A program made the position numbers and the translations under genes. From Maribrevibacterium harenarium (lineage in GTDB: Bacteria; Pseudomonadota; Gammaproteobacteria; Pseudomonadales; Marinomonadaceae), in the NCBI RefSeq assembly GCF_006385675.1, contig NZ_VFRR01000014.1, positions 1 through 64,000 on the forward strand: a stretch of DNA of 64,000 nucleotides. The letters run 5' to 3'. This document shows, one piece after another, positions 54,067 through 61,634 of this stretch (positions are counted from its first letter, which is position 1; the number at the start of each line of letters is the position of its first letter). A model generated the notes under the pieces. It made no database searches. It saw only the letters and a list, made by a program, of their open reading frames with translations, and was not told where the DNA came from.

Positions 54067-56360
54067 CAGATTTCCTCAACCAACTGTTCTCGCCGATAAG
54101 GCTTTAGAGTAACACAAAATTCCGCGCCGCCCCCGGGATGGTTTTGCGCACTTAATCGTCCTCCCATCGCCTCCACAATACGCTGGCTAATGGATAGACC
54201 TAGCCCCAGCCCCACTCCAGAGGACTTGGAGGTATAGAAGGGTTCAAATAGACGTGCCAAAGCCTCTTCACTAAGCCCAGTTCCGGTATCCAAAACCTTG
54301 ATACAAACTTGCTCTGGCTGTTCCTCTAGCTCCACGCTGACTTCTTTGCGTTCACCTTTGTGTTCCAAAATAGCGTCAGCGGCGTTGGCCAATAGATTCA
54401 CCAATACCTGCTCCAGGAATACCATGTCCCCTAGTACTTGGCAGCCAGTGGTATCCGGTAGCTGAATGCGAATATTGGTCGCTTTAAAACGGGGCTCCAT
54501 GATGCGTACTGCACCACTGATGGCATTACCTACATCAATCGGACTGGGGGTCACATTGCCTTTACGGGCAAAGACTTTGAAGCGGGCGATAATATCGCCC
54601 ATATGGTGCCCAAGGCGGGCGATTTGTTCTAGATTTTCCCCTACTTTGTCGTAACGTTCCCGTTGCAAAAACTTGATCCCGTTTTCGGCGAAGGCACGAA
54701 TAGCCGTTAGTGGCTGGTTCAATTCGTGGTTTAACCCTGCACTTAGCTGGCCGAGTACTGCTAGTTTTGCCGTTTGAATCAACTCCTGTTGGGTGCCTTT
54801 GTGCTCTTCAATCTCTTTGGTTAAACGCTGGTTAGCATTCTCTAAATCCGAGGTACGTTCACGCACCCGTTGTTCCAAAGCGAGACGGGCTTCCGTAATA
54901 TCTTGCTCATAGCGTTTACGCTCGGTCATATCGTGGAACGTCACCAAATGACTGCGCCGATTCGGCAACTGCATTTCACATAGAGTCACCTCTACCGGTA
55001 CGGCTTGACGATTACCTGCTCTGAGCTCCCCTTCTACCGTCACCACTCTTGGTTGGGCTGGGGATAGATCCGATAAAGCAGCATGCCAGCGGTCACCATG
55101 GCCGGGGGCAACAGTAAATACCTGCTGTAGCGGTTGTCCGATAATATCGATCAGGGATTCCCCGACTAAATGTTCTACCGCTGGGTTATAGGATTCAATA
55201 CGATAATTGGCATCCAGGGTCACTAGACCGGCTTGGGTATTCTGAATAACTTCGCGGATGTAGGCTTGGTTATGACGGGCTAATTCAATGGCATCAGAAC
55301 GCTCCTGCAACATTCGCCGCCGCAAACGTGCCAAGCCAAACGCCAATACCGTGATGGTAACGCCACCGGCGAAAATCGCGCGCCACAGGGCAATTTGCTC
55401 TTCGATGGTTTTCAATGGCACCAGTAACGCTAGCTGGAAGTCGAGCAAGCGAATCGGTTGGGACATATTCAAAAAGCTCAAACGTTCAATGTGTTCTTGC
55501 TGTATGCCTGTCGCCTCTACGTTTTCTAGCAGTTCAATCACAGTAGCATCATCACTGAACCGCTGACGGCTAACGATCGGCATGGTCTCGATGGTTTTAT
55601 CAAAATAGCGCTGGCTCTCAGCAATGCGAGTTTGTTCCTCATGGGACAATTCCCCCATCACCTTATAAAGCCACTCACTTTTAGATGAGCTGAAAACCAC
55701 TCCGTCTGGGTCGAGCATCAGAAACTCATAGCCTTGGTTGTTAAAGCGTTGCTCGAACTGCTTGAGGTCAACTTTTACCACGGCAACGCCAATGACACTG
55801 GCGCCGTGATACACCGGGTAGGAAAAATAATAGCCCCGTAAATTGGAGGTGGTTCCCAAGGCGTAATAACGCCCCGGTTGCCCCCCAAGGGCTTCTTGAA
55901 AGTAAGGGCGAAAAGCGAAATTCTTGCCCACAAATGAGGTATCTAGCCGGTAATTGGATGCCGCAATGGTGAGACCGTTGCGATCGATAATATAACTGTC
56001 CGACGCTTCGGTAATGCGGTTGATTTGCTCTAATTCCCGGTTGAGCTGGCGAATATCCGCTGGCAGCTCATCCAACAATGCCTTTCGTACCCTATCATTT
56101 GACGCGAGCAAGGTCGGCATATGTTGGTATTTGGAGATAGCGCTCTCAATGACATTGCCAAGCTGCGCCATTTGTTCTTGGGTATTTAGACGTAACTCGT
56201 CAATCTGCTGGTTTTTAAATGCGTCACCACCACGCCAAATAATCACAAAGCAAACCAGCAGCACGGTAACGTACAGCCATAGGGGGCGCGGTTGACGCCG
56301 TGTATCTTGTATCAATCTTGATGTCCGTTGCCGCAATGAATTTCGAGGATGATGTCCCAA
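54066..56360 (-). CDS. dctB: Sensor histidine kinase DctB
   Basis: A 764-residue kinase. Transmembrane helices at about 27-46 and 325-345 flank a periplasmic double-Cache/PAS-like sensor with NYRLDTSFVGKNFAFRPYFQEAL and YYFSYPVYHGASVIGVAVVKVDL, typical of DctB dicarboxylate sensors. A cytoplasmic PAS domain and a coiled coil (QRVRERTSDLENANQRLTKE) follow, then HisKA with the H-box GLNHELNQPLTAIRAFAEN and a HATPase domain with GVGLGLGLSISQRIV. The start is a TTG with GGAGG 5 bases upstream. The cytoplasmic PAS is an addition relative to many DctB proteins. Confidence 0.9.
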   Translation of the reverse strand: MGHHPRNSLRQRTSRLIQDTRRQPRPLWLYVTVLLVCFVIIWRGGDAFKNQQIDELRLNTQEQMAQLGNVIESAISKYQHMPTLLASNDRVRKALLDELPADIRQLNRELEQINRITEASDSYIIDRNGLTIAASNYRLDTSFVGKNFAFRPYFQEALGGQPGRYYALGTTSNLRGYYFSYPVYHGASVIGVAVVKVDLKQFEQRFNNQGYEFLMLDPDGVVFSSSKSEWLYKVMGELSHEEQTRIAESQRYFDKTIETMPIVSRQRFSDDATVIELLENVEATGIQQEHIERLSFLNMSQPIRLLDFQLALLVPLKTIEEQIALWRAIFAGGVTITVLAFGLARLRRRMLQERSDAIELARHNQAYIREVIQNTQAGLVTLDANYRIESYNPAVEHLVGESLIDIIGQPLQQVFTVAPGHGDRWHAALSDLSPAQPRVVTVEGELRAGNRQAVPVEVTLCEMQLPNRRSHLVTFHDMTERKRYEQDITEARLALEQRVRERTSDLENANQRLTKEIEEHKGTQQELIQTAKLAVLGQLSAGLNHELNQPLTAIRAFAENGIKFLQRERYDKVGENLEQIARLGHHMGDIIARFKVFARKGNVTPSPIDVGNAISGAVRIMEPRFKATNIRIQLPDTTGCQVLGDMVFLEQVLVNLLANAADAILEHKGERKEVSVELEEQPEQVCIKVLDTGTGLSEEALARLFEPFYTSKSSGVGLGLGLSISQRIVEAMGGRLSAQNHPGGGAEFCVTLKPYRREQLVEEI

Positions 56361-56431
56361 ACCTGCCTCCGGTTTTGTTTTTATTGTTTTGTTGTTTTTA
56401 TTTTGTTGGTAGCGTCAGGCACGGTCAAATT

Positions 56432-57406
56432 TTAGGCGTAAGCTCCCCCAAACGGTAGCACTTCGTCGATATGCTGCTTATTTAGCAACAACATCAGCAG
56501 TCGATCCACTCCCAAGGCAACGCCAGCGCAGTCAGGAAAGCCATGCTTTAGGGCAGATATAAGCCGTTCATCGGCCTGGCGCCAAGATTTCGCCTGTTGC
56601 TCTCGCTCAGACATTTCGCTACGCATCCGCGTCAGCTGCTCATCAGCATCGGTGAGTTCATAGTAGCCATTGGCAAGCTCTATACCACGCCAATACAGTT
56701 CAAACCGAGCGGCAGTTTCTTGACCATCGGCTTCTAGCTGGCGGCGTGCTAAGGCGGCTTGGCTGGCTGGGTAACTATGGATAAAGCACGGCTGCTCCGT
56801 ACCGATGTTAGGCTCAATCACAGTAGCGAATAGCAGTTCTAGAAGCGTATCCCGATCGCTTTCCTGTAGACCATATTCGGTATGTTGATGACAAAGTTGC
56901 TGTAGCTCGTGAATCCCAATTGTCAGCGGATCGCATCCCAAAAAACGTTGAAACGCGTCACGGTAACTTAACCGCTCACACTCAATCTGCTCGCCACTCA
57001 GTTCGCTCAGTAGTTGATCGATTTCGGTCATCAGTTGCCAGTGGTCAAAGCCAATTCGATACCATTCCAGCATGGTAAATTCCACGCTATGGCGTCGACC
57101 AATTTCCTCGGCACGAAACACTTTTCCGAGCTGATAGATGGAAGGCATACCTGCCGCGAGTAAGCGCTTCATGGCGTATTCGGGGGACGTTTGCAGATAG
57201 TAAGTCGTCGCGTTACGGCCAAAGCGATTCTGAGTTTCTAAGACCTCAATATGGGGGTCGGAGATACTGCCCAAGGACAAACAGGGAGTATCCACTTCCA
57301 GCACATTCCGAGTAGCAAAAAAGGCTCGGATGCGGGCAAACATCTGCGCCCGAGCGGTCAGCGTTTCCAGACTCCCAGTGGGTTGCCACTTGCTTGATTG
57401 ATACAT
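56432..57406 (-). CDS. epmA: EF-P beta-lysylation ligase EpmA (PoxA/GenX)
   Basis: A 324-residue class II lysyl-tRNA-synthetase paralogue without the anticodon-binding domain. Visible motifs are FATRNVLEVDTPCLS, FRAEEIGRRHSVEFTMLEWYRIG (motif 2) and GVALGVDRLLMLLLN (motif 3). It attaches (R)-beta-lysine to Lys34 of EF-P. It lies just downstream of the efp terminator, and epmB is nearby, so the whole pathway except EpmC is in this locus. Confidence 0.93.
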   Translation of the reverse strand: MYQSSKWQPTGSLETLTARAQMFARIRAFFATRNVLEVDTPCLSLGSISDPHIEVLETQNRFGRNATTYYLQTSPEYAMKRLLAAGMPSIYQLGKVFRAEEIGRRHSVEFTMLEWYRIGFDHWQLMTEIDQLLSELSGEQIECERLSYRDAFQRFLGCDPLTIGIHELQQLCHQHTEYGLQESDRDTLLELLFATVIEPNIGTEQPCFIHSYPASQAALARRQLEADGQETAARFELYWRGIELANGYYELTDADEQLTRMRSEMSEREQQAKSWRQADERLISALKHGFPDCAGVALGVDRLLMLLLNKQHIDEVLPFGGAYA

Positions 57407-57428
57407 GTTCAGCTCCGAATTTTGGTCA

Positions 57429-57466
57429 CAAAAAAGCCCCCACAGCCAACTCGGGCTTGGGGGCTT
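57429..57466 (-). terminator. efp terminator
   Basis: On the minus strand AAGCCCCCA and TGGGGGCTT (57458-57466 and 57434-57442) form a stem, followed by a T-run. It lies between efp and epmA, so epmA probably has its own promoter or depends on read-through. Confidence 0.75.
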
Positions 57467-57480
57467 GATCGATTCGGTAA

Positions 57481-58056
57481 TTACTTACCAGTCGCGCGGG
57501 ATACGTACTCACCCGTACGAGTATCAACACGTAACACTTCACCAATATTGATGAATAGCGGAACACGAACCACAGCACCGGTAGAAAGGGTTGCAGGCTT
57601 AGAACCGCCGTTGGCAGTATCGCCTTTTACGCCAGGGTCAGTTTCCACAACTTCTAGCTCGATAAAGTTCGGTGGAGTCACCGCTAGTGGCGCACCGTTG
57701 TACAAAGTCACAACGTAAGATTCTTGCTCTTTCAACCATTTCACAGTGTCGCCTACCGCGTTCGCGTCGGCACCGTGTTGCTCGAAAGAACCATCAGTCG
57801 CCATGAAGTGGTAGAACTCACCGTCGGTGTACAAGTACTCCATATCGGTGTCCATTACGTCGGCACCTTCCAAGGATTCGCCAGACTTAAAGGTACGTTC
57901 CCAAACGCGACCGGTTTTTAGGTTACGCAACTTGATGCGGTTAAACGCTTGGCCTTTACCTGGTTTAACGTGTTCGTTGTCTAGCACCGCACAAGGTTCA
58001 CCATCAACCATTACTTTGTTACCGCCGCGCAAATCGCTGGTAGAATAACTCGCCAT
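57481..58056 (-). CDS. efp: Translation elongation factor P
   Basis: A 191-residue EF-P with three beta-barrel domains. The lysine modified by EpmA is Lys34 in KPGKGQAF. The C-terminal domain shows [22 protein letters not shown] relieves ribosome stalling at polyproline stretches. The gene is divergent from epmB and followed by its own terminator. Confidence 0.97.
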   Translation of the reverse strand: MASYSTSDLRGGNKVMVDGEPCAVLDNEHVKPGKGQAFNRIKLRNLKTGRVWERTFKSGESLEGADVMDTDMEYLYTDGEFYHFMATDGSFEQHGADANAVGDTVKWLKEQESYVVTLYNGAPLAVTPPNFIELEVVETDPGVKGDTANGGSKPATLSTGAVVRVPLFINIGEVLRVDTRTGEYVSRATGK

Positions 58057-58206
58057 AAATCCTCACAATGTCATGATTTAGATAACGGCTCCGGGCAAGT
58101 TAAAAAGTTGCCACGCCAGCACAAAGGAATTTGAGCCAGTTCTCAACAGAGCCAAAGGCCATTGGGCCACAGGATGGCGGCAATCATACCCTAATTAAAC
58201 TCGATT

Positions 58207-59238
58207 TTGCAGATATTTGACGTGATCAAGATTGAAAACCAAGCTGCCACTGACTGGCGCCATGAACTGACCCAAGCAATCCGTACATTACCGGAGCTTG
58301 CCGCACAATTAGCCTTGTCTCCTGCCCAACTACCTGCCGCTGAGCAAGCAACGGCAGCCTTTCGTTTGCTGGTACCGCGCCCATTCGTTGCCCGTATGCA
58401 GCCGGGGGATCCAAATGACCCCCTGTTACGCCAAGTATTGGCCGACGATATCGAAATGCAACCGACCGCAGGTTACACCACGGACCCATTAGACGAAGGG
58501 GAACACAATCCGCAAAAAGGCTTGGTACACAAATACGAGCGGCGAGTTTTAGTGATCACCACCGGGACGTGTGCGGTGAATTGCCGCTATTGTTTCCGTC
58601 GCCATTTCCCTTATGGGGACAACCAACTAGCGCAAAAAGAATGGGATTCAGTGGTCGCCTATATTCAAAATCACCCCGAAGTGAACGAAGTAATTTTAAG
58701 CGGCGGTGATCCATTAATGCTAAAAGACAGCCAATTACGGCAGCATGTGGCGGCCATGGAGCAGTTACCCCAGTTAAAACGATTACGTATTCACTCCCGC
58801 TTGCCGGTGGTGATACCGTCGCGCATCGACAGGGAATTACTCGATTGGGTGCGCCAGACCCGGCTCGACGTGGTGTTTGTTTACCATGCCAATCACGCCA
58901 ATGAAATTGATGATGACATCGCCACCGGCGTCGCCAACTTGAAACAAGCTGGCGCCACAGTGTTAAACCAAGGGGTGATTTTGAAAGGGGTGAACGATTC
59001 AGTTACGGCTCAAGTGGAGCTGAGCGAAGCGCTATTTGCTGCCGGTATCCTGCCCTATTACATGTTTACCCTTGATCCCATCGAGGGCGGCGCCCACTTT
59101 GATATTCCCATTAGCGAAGCACAGCAACTGATGGGCAAAGTGGCAGAAAAACTGCCCGGTTACCTAGTGCCGCGGCTCGCCAAAGAAATTCCCGGTCGCC
59201 CCGCCAAGACTTTATTTTCCCCGAAACTCTCGGATTAA
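58207..59238 (+). CDS. epmB: EF-P (R)-beta-lysine synthesis aminomutase EpmB
   Basis: A 343-residue radical SAM protein of the lysine 2,3-aminomutase family. The iron-sulfur cluster motif CxxxCxxC is in TGTCAVNCRYCFRR, followed by ILSGGDPLMLKDSQL. It converts lysine to beta-lysine for EF-P modification. The length fits EpmB (shorter than clostridial KamA). The start is uncertain: TTG 58207 is used, and GTG 58222 is another choice. It overlaps the convergent MFS gene by 4 bp. Confidence 0.92.
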   Translation: MQIFDVIKIENQAATDWRHELTQAIRTLPELAAQLALSPAQLPAAEQATAAFRLLVPRPFVARMQPGDPNDPLLRQVLADDIEMQPTAGYTTDPLDEGEHNPQKGLVHKYERRVLVITTGTCAVNCRYCFRRHFPYGDNQLAQKEWDSVVAYIQNHPEVNEVILSGGDPLMLKDSQLRQHVAAMEQLPQLKRLRIHSRLPVVIPSRIDRELLDWVRQTRLDVVFVYHANHANEIDDDIATGVANLKQAGATVLNQGVILKGVNDSVTAQVELSEALFAAGILPYYMFTLDPIEGGAHFDIPISEAQQLMGKVAEKLPGYLVPRLAKEIPGRPAKTLFSPKLSD

Positions 59239-60497
59239 GCCACCGCTAGCCCTTGGCGCTGTTGCCAAGGGCGCTCATCCACCGGCAAGTGAATCAATGC
59301 GGAGATCGCACCAACGCCAACGCCAATCCACCAAACGAAGGTATAGTCACCGTAGATGTCGTACATGGCGCCACCTAACCACACCCCCATAAAACCACCG
59401 ATTTGATGGGACAGGAATACCAAACCATACAGAGTCCCCATGTAGCGCAAGCCATAAATTTGCGCGATCAAGCCAGAGGTTAATGGCACAGTGGCCAGCC
59501 ACAAGCCCCCCATCAAGGCAGAGAAAATCAACACGCTTTCCGGAGTGATCGGACTCAAAATAAATACGGCAGCCACCACGGTGCGCATAGCGTAAATAGA
59601 GGCCAACAGATATTTGCGAGAATATTTATTCCCCAACCAACCGGCCAAGATGGTGCCACAGATATTAAAAATACCGATTAGCGCAATCGATAAGGCTCCC
59701 AAAGATGCTGTAGTGCTGATTCCTAGAGCATTCAGCATACCCGTTGGGGAAATCGTCCCACACATTTCCGTGATAAACGCCGGGAAGTGGGCGGTAATAA
59801 AGGCCAATTGGTAGCCACAGGAAAAGAAGCCCAAAAAGATAAAAATAAAGGTTGGATCCTTCACCGCCCGGCGAACAACTTGCCCAAGATTTTCTTCATT
59901 TTGTGCCAATGGCGCTGGCGGCGGTACCTTCATCGCCAACAAGGCAAACATGGTGACCATAATAAAACCGGCAAGTACCACAAAGACTTCCTGCCACGGC
60001 ATGCCTTGCAATAGCCACTGTACCACTGGCGGCCCAACAACCTGCCCCGCAGAACCCGCTGCGGTGGCAATACCCATGGCAAGGGAGCGATGTTCCGGTG
60101 CCGTAGCACGCCCGACGACCGCCAAGATTATGCCAAAGCCCGTGCCAGAAATACCAAAGCCAACGAGAATTTCTAACCATTGATGCTGGCCGGGGGTAAT
60201 TGCATAGGATGACAGAACCAGCCCTACCGCATAAAAGACTCCGCCCGCTAAAATCGCTTTGCGATCACCAAACTTTTCCGCCATCGCACTGAAAAGCGGC
60301 GCACTGATGCCCCAGAACAAATTCTGTAAGGCGATGGCAAAAGAGAAATCCGCCCGCAGCCAGCCAAACTCCTCGGCAATAGGGATTTGAAACAAACCGA
60401 AGGAAGCACGAATGGCAAAGCTTGCCATTACCACCAAACAGCCGGCAATCAGCACTGGGTGGAATAAATTTGGGTAACGTCCGGTGGCTTGGCTCAT
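59235..60497 (-). CDS. MFS transporter, oxalate/formate or monocarboxylate type
   Basis: A 420-residue major facilitator with twelve predicted helices. The family loop 2-3 motif is in AEKFGDRKAILAGG, and the second-half counterpart is GWLGNKYSRKYLL. It is close in layout to the oxalate:formate antiporter and monocarboxylate porter group. The substrate is not known. No regulator is adjacent. It converges with epmB. Confidence 0.82.
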   Translation of the reverse strand: MSQATGRYPNLFHPVLIAGCLVVMASFAIRASFGLFQIPIAEEFGWLRADFSFAIALQNLFWGISAPLFSAMAEKFGDRKAILAGGVFYAVGLVLSSYAITPGQHQWLEILVGFGISGTGFGIILAVVGRATAPEHRSLAMGIATAAGSAGQVVGPPVVQWLLQGMPWQEVFVVLAGFIMVTMFALLAMKVPPPAPLAQNEENLGQVVRRAVKDPTFIFIFLGFFSCGYQLAFITAHFPAFITEMCGTISPTGMLNALGISTTASLGALSIALIGIFNICGTILAGWLGNKYSRKYLLASIYAMRTVVAAVFILSPITPESVLIFSALMGGLWLATVPLTSGLIAQIYGLRYMGTLYGLVFLSHQIGGFMGVWLGGAMYDIYGDYTFVWWIGVGVGAISALIHLPVDERPWQQRQGLAVA

Positions 60498-60620
60498 TGG
60501 GCAGTCTCGGTGGTTAGTAAAAGCCTGATCTTAGTGAGGATCAGGCCAAAACAACAGTCGCAGATTCACCACCAAACCAAGAATAAGTGTATGGGCACAC
60601 TATTAACAACGCTGGTACCG

Positions 60621-61634
60621 CTAGCCCCACACCCCATCGACGGAGCGCACGCTGTCTAGGATTTGAACATAGTTGGTGCGCTCGTAGATTCCGGCGTCAG
60701 AGGCTTTGGCCCGGGATAGGCTGCCTTTAAGTTGCCCAATAGACTCATATTCGTGCTCTTCCAACCACTGGGTTAATGCGGTTAACGTCTGAGTTATATG
60801 CTGCTCGCCAAAGTGCAGCAAGGCGCTGCACATATGGGTGACATCAGCTCCCGCTAGGAGCGCTTTAAGCATATCTTCATGGCTGTGGATGCCGCCGGTG
60901 ACAGCGATGGAAGCCGTTAAATAATCGGCCAGTATTGCCGTCCAGCGGATCCGTAGTAGCGCTTCTTGCGGGTCTGACAAGTGAATACTTGGCTCGATCA
61001 TCAAGGTTTCAAGATTGATATCAGGCTGGTAAAAGCGATTAAAGAGCACGATTCCATCTGCGCCCGCCTGTTCTAGGCGCTTAGTAAATGGTACCAAAGC
61101 GCTAAACTGGGAGGACAGCTTCACCGTGATAGGGATATTAATATGGCTACGCAACGCGCAAAGCACGTCCACGTAGCGATCCTCCACCAGCTGGCTGGTT
61201 TCTTCCAATTCCGTTGGGATGTAGTAGATGTTGAGCTCTAAGGCATCCGCTCCGGCTTCTGCCATCATCAAGCCATAATCAAGCCAGCCTGTCGGCGTGG
61301 TGCCGTTCAGACTGGCGATGATGGGAATATTCAAGCTGCTTTTGAGGGCCTGTAGTTGATTTAGGTATTTTTCCTGATAGGTAATATAGTCATCCGGAAT
61401 CGGATGAAAGCTGTTGGCTTCCCCATAACCATAGGATTGCTGATGGACAAAGCGCATCAATTGCTCTTCTTCCGCTAGTACTTTTTCTTCAAACATAGAG
61501 TGCATTACCAGCGCCGCAGCGCCGGCATCTTCCAGCTTTTTCGCACTGTCCAGATTTTTACTAAACGGTGATGCCGAGGGCACTAGTGGGTTTGCCAATG
61601 ACAACCCTAGGTACTGTGTAGATAAATCAACCAT
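60621..61634 (-). CDS. Dihydroorotate-dehydrogenase-like flavoprotein
   Basis: A 337-residue TIM-barrel flavoprotein of the dihydroorotate dehydrogenase class 1 fold: LANPLVPSASPFSKNLDSAK, the IPIIASLNGTTPTGW strand, ADALELNIY, PITVKLS with the FMN-binding lysine, and SIAVTGGIHSHEDMLKALLAGA near the end. A true PyrD is unlikely because it is tied to a pyruvate:ferredoxin oxidoreductase gene: its ATG (61634), with AAGGAG 7 bases before it, lies inside the last codons of that gene. It may shuttle electrons, but the substrate is unknown. Confidence 0.82.
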   Translation of the reverse strand: MVDLSTQYLGLSLANPLVPSASPFSKNLDSAKKLEDAGAAALVMHSMFEEKVLAEEEQLMRFVHQQSYGYGEANSFHPIPDDYITYQEKYLNQLQALKSSLNIPIIASLNGTTPTGWLDYGLMMAEAGADALELNIYYIPTELEETSQLVEDRYVDVLCALRSHINIPITVKLSSQFSALVPFTKRLEQAGADGIVLFNRFYQPDINLETLMIEPSIHLSDPQEALLRIRWTAILADYLTASIAVTGGIHSHEDMLKALLAGADVTHMCSALLHFGEQHITQTLTALTQWLEEHEYESIGQLKGSLSRAKASDAGIYERTNYVQILDSVRSVDGVWG